Assembly (NCBI GenBank): GCA_017428945.1
Contig: JAFRPW010000011.1
Location: 1-33,731, forward strand
Length of the DNA stretch: 33,731 nt
Direction: 5' to 3'
Source: Bacteroidales bacterium
GTDB lineage: Bacteria; Bacteroidota; Bacteroidia; Bacteroidales; UBA932
Positions 14,945-23,612 of this stretch are shown one piece after another; within the stretch, counting starts at the first letter, position 1; each line of letters opens with the position of its first letter. The notes beneath the pieces were generated by a model. The model was not told where the DNA came from. It searched no databases and worked only from the letters and a program-made list of their open reading frames with translations. A program made the position numbers and the translations under genes.

Positions 14945-15493
14945 TCAGAAAATGAGCTGTATTGCAACATGGGCGTCAGGAAGCAGGAAGGCTTTGCTGC
15001 CGCTTTCCGTCTTTGCCCCGCAAACGGGACAGGCATAGACGGTGTATATCTTTCCGCCGCCCCAGAGTCCTGCGCCCAGGTCCAGGTTCCAGCGGTCGGA
15101 AAGCATCAGGGCATATCCGCCGTAAAGGCCTCCGCCCCAGGCATCGCCTTCCTCCGTCTCACGGCTTTGAATGCCTCCCAGGTTGTATACGGAGTATCTG
15201 GCATCGGCGCCCATCCACCATCCGGAGTATATGTGCCAGGGCCACCACCGTGCACCTGCCCTGACAGTGCCCTGGCGCATCTGGAACTGCGTCTCGGGGT
15301 CACCCGCACGGTAGGACCACGGATTCAGCCCTGCTCCCAGATGGATAGAGAAGGATCTGTTTATGGCGGCCGACGCCTCCATGTTCATCGTGCCCAGGCC
15401 AAGCCAGTGGATTGCGTCGGTCCCGACGGAAAACCGCTGGGCGCCGGCGTCCAGGCACGCCAGGAGCATCATAGCGAGCAAGGTCCTTTTCAT
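14945..15493 (-). CDS. DUF3575-like outer-membrane beta-barrel protein
   Basis: 182 residues from the ATG at 15493. A Sec signal peptide (MKRTLLAMMLLACLDAGAQ) is followed by alternating beta strands rich in Trp, Tyr and Gly (FSVGTDAIHWLGLGTMNMEA, WWPWHIYSGWWMGADARY, LYGGYALMLSDRWNLDLG) and ends in IQLIF, a terminal aromatic strand typical of outer-membrane barrels. DUF3575 proteins accompany DUF3868 proteins in Bacteroidales fimbrial operons. Two Cys in a CPVC motif near residue 157 could bind metal or form a disulphide. It begins 1 nt after the SSB-like stop and ends 4 nt before the next gene, so is translationally linked to both. Confidence 0.75.
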   Translation of the reverse strand: MKRTLLAMMLLACLDAGAQRFSVGTDAIHWLGLGTMNMEASAAINRSFSIHLGAGLNPWSYRAGDPETQFQMRQGTVRAGARWWPWHIYSGWWMGADARYSVYNLGGIQSRETEEGDAWGGGLYGGYALMLSDRWNLDLGAGLWGGGKIYTVYACPVCGAKTESGSKAFLLPDAHVAIQLIF

Positions 15494-15494
15494 A

Positions 15495-15860
15495 CTAGAA
15501 ATCTCTTTGCGGCTGCATTGAGCTATCGTCTCTCTTGAGCACCTTGATGTTCCTTGCAAGTACGTCCAGGGCAGTGCGCTCCACATTGTCTATGGCAATG
15601 TACTTGCGTACGCGCAGGCGTCCCGTCACCTCTACCCATGCTCCCTTGATGATCTTGTCTATCTCCGGATTCATTTCGCCGCCGCTGGTTTCCCAGATGG
15701 AGGCATTGAACCAGGTTGGCTCAACGGCCGAGTTGCCTTCACGGTCCCTGGATGCGTATTCGGTGACTACTGAGAAATTGCATACGCGGTTGCCATTGTA
15801 CGATCCTATGTCCGATCTGCCGACAACCCCGCGCAACTGGATTATGTTCATGAATTCCAT
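15495..15860 (-). CDS. Single-stranded DNA-binding protein paralogue at head of fimbrial operon
   Basis: 121 residues with an SSB OB-fold: MNIIQLRGVVGRSDIGSYNG, VCNFSVVTEYAS, WFNASIWETSG, KGAWVEVTGRLRVRKY and VLARNIKVLKR. SSB proteins coat single-stranded DNA in replication and repair. This one ends SSMQPQRDF and lacks the acidic DDIPF-like tail by which typical bacterial SSBs recruit partners, so it is probably a secondary SSB. The start may instead be the Met three codons later. It is the first gene of the leftward operon, with only 1 nt before the DUF3575-like gene, an unexpected partner for surface fimbriae. Confidence 0.82.
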   Translation of the reverse strand: MEFMNIIQLRGVVGRSDIGSYNGNRVCNFSVVTEYASRDREGNSAVEPTWFNASIWETSGGEMNPEIDKIIKGAWVEVTGRLRVRKYIAIDNVERTALDVLARNIKVLKRDDSSMQPQRDF

Positions 15861-15930
15861 CTTACATTTACTTTAAGGTTTCACTTGGTTGGCTCCCGCC
15901 GGGCGCGCTTCCGGAGCAGGCTGCCGGATG

Positions 15931-15938
15931 CAAAGTAA
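15931..15938 (-). promoter_or_regulatory. Possible -7 element for the SSB-fimbrial operon
   Basis: TTACTTTG on the minus strand, one base from TAnnTTTG, about 70 nt upstream of the SSB-like start. No good TTTG -33 is present at 19-21 nt. The leader between it and the gene is GC-rich and contains a GCTCC/GGAGC inverted repeat. Confidence 0.3.
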
Positions 15939-15953
15939 ATGGATGGTATAATG

Positions 15954-15974
15954 AAAAAACGCCACGGAGGGCGT
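15954..15974 (-). terminator. Weak minus-strand terminator-like hairpin
   Basis: A 5-bp ACGCC/GGCGT stem with a 6-nt loop is followed on the minus strand by TTTTT (15958-15954). It lies upstream of the fimbrial operon promoter region and could insulate it from leftward read-through of the MFS gene. The stem is short. Confidence 0.35.
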
Positions 15975-15994
15975 CAGAAGGGCAGATTTATACG

Positions 15995-16023
15995 ATTCTG
16001 AATGTTTTTGCGTGATTCAGAAT
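15995..16023. repeat. 9-bp inverted repeat in the SSB/zinc-ribbon intergenic region
   Basis: ATTCTGAAT at 15995-16003 and ATTCAGAAT at 16015-16023, separated by 11 nt; ACGAT and ATCGT nearby extend the symmetry. No U-run follows on either strand, so it is more likely a protein-binding site than a terminator. It lies between the divergent genes at 15860 and 16175; the rest of that gap shows nothing else. Confidence 0.4.
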
Positions 16024-16174
16024 GAAAATCGTTGGAAAAATATGGGACATTGCGAATAATTCCACCGATTCACTTTTCGTGCGGTATTACGGATTTGTAT
16101 AAAAAGTGGGGATTTTTTCTTAATATGCTTGGAATAGTGAATGGGCTTTGGCATATTTGCCGAAAAAGGAAAGG

Positions 16175-16573
16175 ATGAGCCCGAAGTACAAAACAGACGA
16201 TAATCCCAGGTGCCTGAACTGCGGTGCGCCCATTACCCGCGCGACGGGAAGGCCGGACCGCAAGTTCTGCTGCCGTGACTGCAAGAATGCCTTCCATAAT
16301 GCAAACCGCAAGATATCGGTACAGCATTATCACGACAGGGTATTCCGTCTCCTGGAGAACAATTACGGCATCCTGAAGCATCTTCTGGCCATGGGTGTCA
16401 CCTCCATAGACCGCAGGACGCTCCGGGAACTGAATTTCAATAATGAATTCTCTACATCATACTGCAAGATAGGGCACAGGCATCACTACACCTGTTTCGA
16501 GATCCATTACGACATCACTCCCACACGTGCAATCAATATAGAAAACATCCTGGATAACCAGCCAGGACAATGA
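16175..16573 (+). CDS. Small zinc-ribbon protein, function unknown
   Basis: 132 residues from the ATG at 16175, preceded by AAAGGAAAGG; a TTG nine codons earlier is less likely. Residues ~10-45 form a four-Cys zinc ribbon (CLNCGAPI then KFCCRDCKNAFHNANRK), followed by helices (YHDRVFRLLENNYGILKHLL) and a C-terminal basic, His-rich region (CKIGHRHHYTCFEI). Such domains bind zinc and often nucleic acid; I do not recognise a specific function. A possible promoter is TTGG at 16129-16132, 19 nt, CATATTTG at 16152-16159. The stop is separated from the stop of the convergent MFS gene by a single base. Confidence 0.7.
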   Translation: MSPKYKTDDNPRCLNCGAPITRATGRPDRKFCCRDCKNAFHNANRKISVQHYHDRVFRLLENNYGILKHLLAMGVTSIDRRTLRELNFNNEFSTSYCKIGHRHHYTCFEIHYDITPTRAINIENILDNQPGQ

Positions 16574-16574
16574 T

Positions 16575-17858
16575 TTATGCCTTGGCTTTCTTTCTTGGAT
16601 CCTTGAACAGAATCATGAAAAGAACTCCCACGACAGCGGCATAGGCGGCGAAAATGTACCAGGCGTCCGGCCAGTTGGAAGGAGTGTTGAACACGTCGCA
16701 GGCTTCTACCACCGCTCCGGCGGCAAGGGTGCCGATGGTGGCGCCGAAGCCGTTGGTCATCATCATGAACAGGCCCTGGGCGCTGGAGCGGATGTCTGCT
16801 GCGGCATTCTGCTCTACGTAAAGGGAACCGGAGATGTTGAAGAAGTCAAATGCAAAACCGTACACGATGCAGCTGAGGACAAACAGCAGCACGCCGGGCA
16901 TTGCGGGGTTGCCAAGGCCGAAGAAGGCGAAGCGGCCCACCCAGGCAAACATTGCTATGAGCATGACGTTCTTGATGCCGAATTTCTTCATGCAGAACGG
17001 GATGAGCAGTATGCAGAGGGTTTCCGAAGCCTGAGAAATTGCAATCAGGGCATTGGAGTTCTTCACGGCAAACGAGTCTGCGAAGGCGGGATCTGCCGCA
17101 AAGCTGCCAAGGAAGGTGTTTGCATAGCCGTTTGTAATCTGGAGCGATGCCCCAAGCAGCATGGAGAAAATGAAGAAAATGGCAAACTGGCCGTCCTTGA
17201 AAAGGGTGAAGGCCTTGAGGCCGAGGGCATCTGCAAGAGACTGTTTTTCCCCGCTTCTGTCAACCGGGCAGTGAGGCATGGTAAGGGAGAATGCGCACAT
17301 TGCCAGGGAAAGTATACCGGAGGAGAACAGCTGGAAGAAGGTTTCCTGCATGCGTGCTCCGCCTATCGAAAGGAAGTTTGTGAGCAGCATGCTGCAGATG
17401 AAGCCGATGGTTCCGAATACGCGGATGGGCGGATAATCCTTCACGGGATCCATGCCCTCCTTGCCCAGGGCGTTATATGCCACGGAGTTCACCAGGGCGA
17501 TTGTGGGCATGAAGAACGCCACGCTGAGGCTGTAGAGGACAAACAGGGGAGCGAATGCTACGGACGCTCCTGCCGTCATGCAATATATGCCTGCGCCAAG
17601 CATGAACAAACCGGCGAAGGCATGGCACATGGCCAGCACTTTCTGGGCCTCCATCTTGCGGTCTGCAAGGATGCCCATGAGTGTGGGCATGAAGATGGAA
17701 ACTATACCCTGCATGGCAAAGAACCACTTGATCTGTGGGCCAAGGCCGATGTTTCCGAGATAGCGTCCAAGAGAGGTGAGGTAAGCGCCCCATACGGCGA
17801 ACTCGATGAAGTTCAGGAGGGCAAGCTTTACCGAAATAGGTTTAATGTTCAGTTTCAT
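16575..17858 (-). CDS. MFS nucleoside:H+ symporter-type transporter (NupG/XapB family)
   Basis: 427 residues with about twelve hydrophobic segments. The start MKLNIKPISVKLALLNFIEF followed by AVWGAYLTSLGRYLG, the loop GILADRKM between helices 2 and 3, and the KDYPPIRVFGTIGFI motif are characteristic of the nucleoside:proton symporters (NupG/XapB). These import nucleosides across the inner membrane using the proton gradient. The C-terminus is a short basic tail (FKDPRKKAKA). It is a single gene, divergent from tgt, whose product also works on nucleobases in tRNA; a functional link is only suggestive. Confidence 0.88.
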   Translation of the reverse strand: MKLNIKPISVKLALLNFIEFAVWGAYLTSLGRYLGNIGLGPQIKWFFAMQGIVSIFMPTLMGILADRKMEAQKVLAMCHAFAGLFMLGAGIYCMTAGASVAFAPLFVLYSLSVAFFMPTIALVNSVAYNALGKEGMDPVKDYPPIRVFGTIGFICSMLLTNFLSIGGARMQETFFQLFSSGILSLAMCAFSLTMPHCPVDRSGEKQSLADALGLKAFTLFKDGQFAIFFIFSMLLGASLQITNGYANTFLGSFAADPAFADSFAVKNSNALIAISQASETLCILLIPFCMKKFGIKNVMLIAMFAWVGRFAFFGLGNPAMPGVLLFVLSCIVYGFAFDFFNISGSLYVEQNAAADIRSSAQGLFMMMTNGFGATIGTLAAGAVVEACDVFNTPSNWPDAWYIFAAYAAVVGVLFMILFKDPRKKAKA

Positions 17859-17885
17859 ATTTGAAGGATGTTTTTTTCCTATTCA

Positions 17886-17913
17886 CAAATGTACAAAATT
17901 TTCAGTAACTTTG
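17886..17913. promoter_or_regulatory. Divergent -7 elements for the MFS gene and tgt operon
   Basis: Plus strand: TAACTTTG at 17906-17913, about 20 nt before the tgt ATG. Minus strand: TACATTTG at 17893-17886, 28 nt before the transporter ATG. Both match TAnnTTTG; neither has a clean TTTG at -33. Confidence 0.5.
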
Positions 17914-17933
17914 CGTATTCAAAAGGAAAGAAG

Positions 17934-19076
17934 ATGTTCAAATTTGTCCTTGAGTCCCAGGATGCCTGTTCCGGCGCACGCGCCGGAGTTATCACTACGG
18001 ACCACGGAACCATCCATACCCCGATCTTTATGCCCGTGGGTACCGTCGGCTCCGTGAAGGGTGTCTATCACAGGGATTTGAAGGACGATATCGGCGCAGA
18101 AATAATCCTGGGAAACACCTACCACCTGTACCTGAGACCAGGACTTGACACCCTCCGCAAAGCCGGCGGCCTCCACAGGTTCGAGCACTGGGACCGCCCC
18201 ATCCTAACGGACAGCGGCGGCTTCCAGGTTTTCTCCCTTGCCCCTATCCGCAAGCTCACCCCCGAGGGCTGCAAGTTCTCATCGCACATAGACGGCAGCA
18301 AGCACATCTTCACCCCGGAGAACAACGTGGACACCCAGCGCATAATAGGGGCCGATATAATAATGGCACTGGACGAGTGCTGTCCCGGAGACGCAGACCA
18401 GCGTTACGCCGCCAAGTCCCTGAAACTTACCCAGGGCTGGCTGGAGCGTTTTGCTAAGCATTTCGATGAAACGGAACCATTGTACGGATACTCCCAGACA
18501 ATGTTTCCGATTATCCAGGGCTGCGTGTATCCGGAGCTGCGCAGACAGGCCGTAGAGCACGCCCTGAGCCTGGACAACGGGAACCGTGGCGGCTATGCCA
18601 TCGGCGGTCTGGCAGTAGGGGAACCTACGGAGAAGATGTACCAGATGCTGGAAGTCACCTGTCCGCTCCTTCCCAAAGACAAGCCCCGTTACCTGATGGG
18701 TGTGGGCACACCTGCAAACATCCTGGAAGGCATCGAAAGGGGAATTGACATGTTCGACTGCGTCATGCCCACCAGAAACGGCCGCAATGGCATGCTTTTT
18801 ACATGGAACGGAGTCATGAACATGAGAAACTCCAAGTGGACCGACGACTTCTCTCCTCTGGACCCTGCAGGTACGTCCATGGTAGACTCCTTCTATACTA
18901 AGGCATATATCCATCACCTTTTCATAGCAAAGGAGATGTTTGCCGCCATGGTGGCGTCGGAGCACAATCTGGCGTTCTACCTTGACCTTGTAAAAACGGC
19001 CCGTGAGCATATCCTCTCCGGTGATTATTCAACCTGGAAGGCATCGGTCCTTCCCCAACTGAGCCACCGCCTATGA
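17934..19076 (+). CDS. tgt: tRNA-guanine transglycosylase without the zinc cysteines
   Basis: 380 residues from the ATG at 17934 (preceded by AAAGGAAAGAAG); a longer frame to 17868 overlaps the promoter. The enzyme exchanges guanine 34 for a queuine precursor in GUN-anticodon tRNAs. Catalytic acid/base Asp93 lies in LTDSGGFQVFS and nucleophile Asp275 in DMFDCVMPTRNGRNG; GGLAVGE is intact. The usual CxCxxC zinc motif is absent: the three positions read Gly313, Ser315 and Asp318 (DPAGTSMVDSFYTKAYIHHL), while the fourth ligand His344 remains. I believe some Bacteroidota homologues share this, from memory. First gene of a four-gene overlapping operon. Confidence 0.95.
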   Translation: MFKFVLESQDACSGARAGVITTDHGTIHTPIFMPVGTVGSVKGVYHRDLKDDIGAEIILGNTYHLYLRPGLDTLRKAGGLHRFEHWDRPILTDSGGFQVFSLAPIRKLTPEGCKFSSHIDGSKHIFTPENNVDTQRIIGADIIMALDECCPGDADQRYAAKSLKLTQGWLERFAKHFDETEPLYGYSQTMFPIIQGCVYPELRRQAVEHALSLDNGNRGGYAIGGLAVGEPTEKMYQMLEVTCPLLPKDKPRYLMGVGTPANILEGIERGIDMFDCVMPTRNGRNGMLFTWNGVMNMRNSKWTDDFSPLDPAGTSMVDSFYTKAYIHHLFIAKEMFAAMVASEHNLAFYLDLVKTAREHILSGDYSTWKASVLPQLSHRL

Positions 19077-20161
19077 TGGGACTCAAGAAACTGGACTGGT
19101 ACATAATAAAGAAGTTCCTCACGACCTTCTTTATCTCTATCCTGTTCCTCTCCGTCATCGTCATCATCTTCGACGTCAGTGAGAAGATCGACGATTTTGT
19201 GAGGAGGGAAGCCCCGCTTCTCGCTATCGTCTTTGACTATTACCTAAACTGGATACCGTATTTCATGAACATGTACGCACCTATGTTCGTGTTCCTGACC
19301 GTAATCTTCTTCACCTCCAAGATGACGGGAGACTCGGAGGTTATAGCCATCCTTTCCAGCGGTATCAGTTTCCACCGTATGGTGGTTCCTTACATAGTAT
19401 CGTCCGTGGTCATTGCAATGCTGTCCCTTGGCCTCAGTCTATGGGTGATACCGCACGCGAACGGCACCAGGGTGGACTTTGAGCAGAAGTATATCCCAAG
19501 GACCAGGGTCAAGATAGGCCACGACCTTCACTACAAGCTGGAAGACGACCGCTATGTCTACCTGGAGTCTTTCAGTGCCTATAACAATACAGCTTACAAT
19601 TTCACTCTGGAAGACCTTTCCGGCGGTCACCTCAAGTCCAAGATTACGGCGGAAAGTGCCCAGTACGATACCCTTACGGGCAAGTGGAAGCTCCGCAACT
19701 ACTTCATCCGCGAATACGGAGAGGGCATGACGGACCACATCCGCAGCGGCCGTCAGATGGACACGGTGCTTAGTCTCACCCGTGAAGACTTCTTCCGTAA
19801 CAAGTTCACGATACAGCGTCTTAACGAGCCTGAACTGGAGGCCCTTATCGCCACGCAGAAGGAGCGCGGCGACGCCTCCGTGAAGCATGCGCTCATTGAG
19901 AAGAATCAGAGGTTATCGCTGCCGATATCGGCCATAATCCTCACGATAATAGGCGTTTCTCTGTCTACGAAGAAGAGAAGGGGAGGTATGGGCCTTAACC
20001 TGGCGGCAGGTACGGCGCTTGGTTTTTCCTACATCCTGTTCATGCAGTTCAGTGAGATGTTCGTGGCCACCGACACCCTTCCCGCATCCATTGCAATATG
20101 GCTTCCCAATATCCTCTATGCCATTATTGCGGCCGTTTTGTACATAAAAGCACCCAAATAA
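19073..20161 (+). CDS. LptF/LptG-family lipopolysaccharide export permease
   Basis: 362 residues with the YjgP/YjgQ layout: a first transmembrane helix ([20 protein letters not shown]), a second and third near residues 58-80 and 100-125, a long periplasmic beta-jellyroll (~130-270) and three C-terminal helices ([20 protein letters not shown] near 280-300). The Lpt complex moves lipopolysaccharide from the inner membrane to the cell surface. The helix-1 sequence [11 protein letters not shown] matches the family. The start overlaps the tgt stop by 4 nt (ATGA), and its own stop shares one base with the dut start. I cannot separate LptF from LptG by eye; LptG-like is more likely. Confidence 0.85.
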   Translation: MMGLKKLDWYIIKKFLTTFFISILFLSVIVIIFDVSEKIDDFVRREAPLLAIVFDYYLNWIPYFMNMYAPMFVFLTVIFFTSKMTGDSEVIAILSSGISFHRMVVPYIVSSVVIAMLSLGLSLWVIPHANGTRVDFEQKYIPRTRVKIGHDLHYKLEDDRYVYLESFSAYNNTAYNFTLEDLSGGHLKSKITAESAQYDTLTGKWKLRNYFIREYGEGMTDHIRSGRQMDTVLSLTREDFFRNKFTIQRLNEPELEALIATQKERGDASVKHALIEKNQRLSLPISAIILTIIGVSLSTKKRRGGMGLNLAAGTALGFSYILFMQFSEMFVATDTLPASIAIWLPNILYAIIAAVLYIKAPK

Positions 20162-20592
20162 TGAAGGTACGCATCGTAAACACTTCTCCGTTCGACACCC
20201 CGGCATATGCCACCGAGCAGTCTGCCGGAGTGGATTTAAAGGCCAATATTACGGAGCCGGTAGAACTTGGCTCTCTTGAGAGGAAACTAATCCCTACCGG
20301 CCTTCGCATCGCCCTTCCAAAGGGGTACGAGGCCCAGGTCCGCCCCCGCAGCGGCTTTGCCCTGAAGCACGGGATAACCGTTCTCAACACCCCCGGAACC
20401 ATCGATGCCGATTACCGCGGAGAGATAGGTGTAATCCTTGTGAACCTCTCCAAGGATACATTTACCATCAATCCCGGGGAGCGTATAGCCCAGATGGTGA
20501 TTGCCCGTCACGAAACCGTGGAGTGGGAAGAAGTTGATTCTTTGGACGATACCGCCCGCGGCGAAGGCGGCTTTGGAAGCACCGGAAAATGA
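20161..20592 (+). CDS. dut: dUTP diphosphatase (dUTPase)
   Basis: 143 residues from the ATG at 20161. All five trimeric-dUTPase motifs are present: SAGVDLKAN (I), [11 protein letters not shown] (II), [20 protein letters not shown] (III, with catalytic Asp), [12 protein letters not shown] (IV) and the flexible [11 protein letters not shown] (V), which closes the active site. It hydrolyses dUTP to dUMP, keeping uracil out of DNA and feeding thymidylate synthesis. It overlaps the upstream permease stop by 1 nt and the murF start by 4 nt, so all four genes are probably translated from one message. Confidence 0.97.
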   Translation: MKVRIVNTSPFDTPAYATEQSAGVDLKANITEPVELGSLERKLIPTGLRIALPKGYEAQVRPRSGFALKHGITVLNTPGTIDADYRGEIGVILVNLSKDTFTINPGERIAQMVIARHETVEWEEVDSLDDTARGEGGFGSTGK

Positions 20593-21845
20593 AAGACTTA
20601 TACAAGATATTCCTAAAGTGCGGCAGTGTCTGCACTGATACCCGCGCCCTTAAGCCGGGCCAGCTTTTCGTAGCCCTGAAAGGGGAGAATTTTGACGGCA
20701 ACGCCTTTGTTGAGAAAGCCCTCGAGGCAGGCGCCGCGGCAGCCATAGCCAGCGCCCCTTTTGCCGATGAAAGGGTAATCACCGTCCCGGACACCCTGGA
20801 AGCCCTTCAGAGGCTGGCCGCCTATCACAGGCAGCAGTTCAGGATCCCGGTAATCGGCCTCACTGGGACCAACGGAAAAACCACTACCAAGGAGCTCATC
20901 AAGGCAGTCCTTGGGGCTAAATACAAGGTTACGGCCACGGAGGGCAACCTCAACAACGACATTGGTGTTCCGCTGAGCGTGCTCAAGATTAACGCCGATA
21001 CCCAGATAGCCATCATTGAGATGGGCGCAAGCCATCCGGAAGACCTCAAACCGCTTCTTTCAGTTGCCCAGCCCACTCATGGCCTTATCACCAACGTCGG
21101 GAAGGCCCACCTCCTTGGCTTTGGAAGCTTCGAAGGCGTAAAACATGCCAAGGGGCTGCTCTACGACTGGCTCAAGGCCCACGACGGCATCGCCTTTGCC
21201 AATGCCGACGACCCCGTTCTCCAGGAGATGCTCTGGGACCGGGAGATGTCCCGCATCCCTTATGGAATGGAAGGAGTGGAACTTCTTCCCACATCGGCCT
21301 CGCAGCCTTTTGTCCAGCTCCGTTTTGCCGACGGCTATGTCCTCAAAACCCATCTTGTAGGTGCCTACAATGCAAATAATATGCTGGCGGCCCTCAAGAT
21401 CGGCTGGCTCTTTGACGTGCCTGAAAAGGATGCGCGCGCGGCCATAGAAGCATACATTCCTTCGAATAACCGTTCCCAGCTGGAAAAGACCGCAAAGAAC
21501 ACCCTCATAGTAGACGCATACAACGCAAATCCTTCATCGATGGCCGTTGCTTTGGACAACCTTGCCCTCTGCGAAGGCCGCAAGGCCGCACTTCTTGGCG
21601 ACATGCGCGAGCTTGGCGCCGAATCTGCCGCGGAGCACGCACGCATTGCCGCCACCCTGGACCGCTTTGACATCGTCTACCTGGTAGGGGAGGAGTTCAC
21701 CAAAGCCGCCGCCGGCCGCTATAAGTGCTTTGCAACCTCCCAGGAGCTGGCGGAATACCTCAAGGCCAACCCCATAGAGGGCTGCACAGTGCTTGTAAAG
21801 GGTTCCAGGGGAATAAAGATGGAGAATGTTATAGCTTCGCTTTAA
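20589..21845 (+). CDS. murF: UDP-N-acetylmuramoyl-tripeptide--D-alanyl-D-alanine ligase
   Basis: 418 residues. The N-terminal UDP-binding domain ([20 protein letters not shown]) precedes the ATP-binding loop [14 protein letters not shown] at residues 91-104 and the central Mur ligase domain ([36 protein letters not shown]). The C-terminal domain contains [11 protein letters not shown] and the [10 protein letters not shown] motif. It adds D-Ala-D-Ala to the UDP-MurNAc-tripeptide in cytoplasmic peptidoglycan synthesis. It starts inside the end of dut (ATGA overlap) and closes the operon. Its last 17 nt overlap the convergent PAP2 gene. Confidence 0.97.
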   Translation: MKDLYKIFLKCGSVCTDTRALKPGQLFVALKGENFDGNAFVEKALEAGAAAAIASAPFADERVITVPDTLEALQRLAAYHRQQFRIPVIGLTGTNGKTTTKELIKAVLGAKYKVTATEGNLNNDIGVPLSVLKINADTQIAIIEMGASHPEDLKPLLSVAQPTHGLITNVGKAHLLGFGSFEGVKHAKGLLYDWLKAHDGIAFANADDPVLQEMLWDREMSRIPYGMEGVELLPTSASQPFVQLRFADGYVLKTHLVGAYNANNMLAALKIGWLFDVPEKDARAAIEAYIPSNNRSQLEKTAKNTLIVDAYNANPSSMAVALDNLALCEGRKAALLGDMRELGAESAAEHARIAATLDRFDIVYLVGEEFTKAAAGRYKCFATSQELAEYLKANPIEGCTVLVKGSRGIKMENVIASL

Positions 21846-22404
21846 CTATAATAAAGCGGGCCAGGCCGGCGATTGCGGCTCCCAGCACAAGGCCGAATAC
21901 CGCTCCCACAAGTATGTCGCCAACAAAGTGAGCTGCCAGCATTACGCGGCTAAGGCTCACCAGCACCGCCCATATCATAATGCACCAGCCGTAGGCGGTG
22001 TAAGTGTGCTTTGTGTCGTTCCTGAAGCCTATGAGCGAGGCAATTGCAAAGCCGAAGGTATTTGCGGCATGGCTGGAGAAGAATCCGTACAGATGCCCGG
22101 GTTTAATGGGGTGCCTCACTCCGTGCTCCAGCATCCATGGATCAAAACATGGCCTAAGGCGCTGGAAGCTTGCCTTCACCAGCCCGGACAGCTGGTCCGT
22201 GGCAATTACAGCCAGAAACAGCGACGCCACCACGATGAGCCCCTTCTTCCAACCAAGCCGGTAAATGATGAACCCCATTATGAGCCCATACATGGGATAC
22301 CATACGCGGGCGTTGGAAAGGAACTTCCAGAAAGGGTCAAGCGCCTCAGGGCCAAGCGAATTCAGCCAGAGGGTTACGGACTGGTCAAGCTCTACGATAC
22401 TCAT
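21829..22404 (-). CDS. PAP2-family membrane phosphatase
   Basis: 191 residues with about five transmembrane helices. The three acid-phosphatase motifs are visible: KASFQRLRP (KxxxxxxRP), SSHAANTFG (a PSGH variant beginning with Ser) and [12 protein letters not shown] (SRxxxxxHxxxD), with the catalytic His pair intact. Homologues dephosphorylate undecaprenyl pyrophosphate or other lipid phosphates at the membrane, which would fit the neighbouring cell-wall gene murF, but substrate cannot be read from sequence. Its start overlaps the obg stop by 4 nt, so the two are co-translated. Confidence 0.85.
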   Translation of the reverse strand: MSIVELDQSVTLWLNSLGPEALDPFWKFLSNARVWYPMYGLIMGFIIYRLGWKKGLIVVASLFLAVIATDQLSGLVKASFQRLRPCFDPWMLEHGVRHPIKPGHLYGFFSSHAANTFGFAIASLIGFRNDTKHTYTAYGWCIMIWAVLVSLSRVMLAAHFVGDILVGAVFGLVLGAAIAGLARFIIVKAKL

Positions 22405-23393
22405 TTGTTGAGGGCTTTCCAGAGCTCTTCCTTGAGCTCGTTAAGGCCTGTCTGGGCCACTGAAGAAATAAACACATGAGGGATATCCTTGGGAAGCTTC
22501 TTGGCTATCTTGGCCTGATCCTTCTCGTCCACGAGGTCGGTTTTGGTAATGGCCAGGACTCGGTCTTTTACCAGAAGTTCCGGATTGTATTCCTGGAGCT
22601 CGTTCAAAAGCACTTTGTATGCCCCGGGAATGTCCGCCTCATCGGCCGCAACCATGAAAAGGAGCACGGAGTTGCGCTCTATGTGGCGAAGGAAGCGCAT
22701 TCCAATTCCGCGGCCCTCGTGCGCGCCCTCGATGATGCCGGGGATATCGGCCATGACAAAAGAGCGGTCGTCATAGTACCGGACGATGCCCAGATTTGGC
22801 TCCAGGGTGGTGAAGGCGTAGTTGGCGATTTTGGGTTTGGCCGATGTTATGGCCGCCAGGAGGGTGCTCTTTCCGGCGTTGGGGAAGCCTACCAGGCCGA
22901 CATCGGCAAGGACCTTGAGCTCCAGGACGAACCAGCCTTCCACGCCGTCCTCTCCGGGCTGGGCGTACCTGGGGGTCTGGTTGGTGGCGCTTTTGAAGTG
23001 ATCGTTGCCCCAGCCTCCGCGGCCGCCCGGGCACAGGATGTACTCCTGGTCCTTCTCCACCAGCTCCGTTATCACCTCTTCCGTCTCGGCGTCTTTTACA
23101 ACAACGCCTTGAGGTACTTCAAGGACTATGTCGGCCCCGTTCTTACCCCTCTTGAGGGCTTCCTGGCCGTTGCCGCCGTTTTCCGCGCGGACTACCTTGC
23201 GGTACCTGAGGTGGATGAGCGTCCAAAGCTGCGGGTTCACCTTGAGGATAATGTGCCCGCCGCGGCCTCCGTCTCCGCCGTCCGGCCCGCCCTTAGGCAC
23301 ATACTTAGCCCTGTGCAAATGCGCACTCCCAGCCCCTCCATGCCCGCTTGCACAGAAGATTCTAACGTAGTCTATGAAATTACTCTCTGCCAT
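22401..23393 (-). CDS. obg: GTPase Obg/CgtA
   Basis: 330 residues. The glycine-rich Obg fold occupies residues 1-158 ([42 protein letters not shown]). The G domain follows: G1 GFPNAGKST at 169-177, switch region [10 protein letters not shown]3 DIPG at 215-218, and the G4 position reads TKTD. The protein ends at ~330, so it lacks the variable OCT C-terminal domain of longer Obg proteins. It acts in large-subunit ribosome maturation and the stringent response. First gene of a two-gene operon with the PAP2 phosphatase. Confidence 0.96.
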   Translation of the reverse strand: MAESNFIDYVRIFCASGHGGAGSAHLHRAKYVPKGGPDGGDGGRGGHIILKVNPQLWTLIHLRYRKVVRAENGGNGQEALKRGKNGADIVLEVPQGVVVKDAETEEVITELVEKDQEYILCPGGRGGWGNDHFKSATNQTPRYAQPGEDGVEGWFVLELKVLADVGLVGFPNAGKSTLLAAITSAKPKIANYAFTTLEPNLGIVRYYDDRSFVMADIPGIIEGAHEGRGIGMRFLRHIERNSVLLFMVAADEADIPGAYKVLLNELQEYNPELLVKDRVLAITKTDLVDEKDQAKIAKKLPKDIPHVFISSVAQTGLNELKEELWKALNK

Positions 23394-23400
23394 AACCTTG

Positions 23401-23408
23401 CAAAGTTA
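23401..23408 (-). promoter_or_regulatory. -7 element upstream of obg
   Basis: A perfect TAACTTTG on the minus strand, only 8 nt before the obg ATG. A start about 7 nt downstream would give a nearly leaderless mRNA, unless a further promoter lies in the tandem repeat region. No good TTTG -33 is present. Confidence 0.4.
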
Positions 23409-23432
23409 CTTATTTTCTCTCTCTTTTCCGCA

Positions 23433-23579
23433 TTTGTCCACGGAAATGCCGTATTTTGGTGGACAAGTTGCCGTTTTGCCGGGTTTGTCCACGGAAATGG
23501 GGTGTTTTGGTGGACAAGTTAACGATTTGCCGGGTTTGTCCACGGAAATGCCGTGTTTTGGTGGATAAGTTGCCGTTTT
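23433..23579. repeat. 51-bp tandem repeat, three copies, each with an internal palindrome
   Basis: Copies begin at 23433, 23484 and 23535 with an exact 51-bp period; the third stops near 23579. Each contains TTGTCCAC and, 17 nt later, its reverse complement GTGGACAA (23434-23441/23459-23466; 23485-23492/23510-23517; 23536-23543/23561-23568). In copy 3 the right arm is GTGGATAA. The array fills the divergent gap between obg and the nitroreductase gene. The period is a multiple of three and one frame stays open, but there is no coding support. Confidence 0.9.
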
Positions 23580-23584
23580 ATAAC

Positions 23585-23592
23585 TATATTTG
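23585..23592 (+). promoter_or_regulatory. -7 element of the nitroreductase gene
   Basis: TATATTTG, a full TAnnTTTG match, directly after the third 51-bp repeat. A TTTG at 23557-23560 is 24 nt upstream, longer than ideal. The expected start near 23599 favours the ATG at 23613 over that at 23601. Confidence 0.45.
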
Positions 23593-23612
23593 TCTATCTA
23601 ATGAACTTCAAT

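Noticed and set aside
18279-19010. A 243-codon minus-strand frame opposite tgt
   Set aside because: Antisense shadow of a well-conserved enzyme; no recognisable domain and no promoter.
23374-23568. A short protein made of 17-residue repeats in the 51-bp array
   Set aside because: The period is a multiple of three, so one frame stays open by chance. The array has palindromes and lies between divergent promoters, with no start-site support.
23433-23579. CRISPR array
   Set aside because: Whole 51-bp units are repeated with no unique spacers, and no cas genes are nearby.
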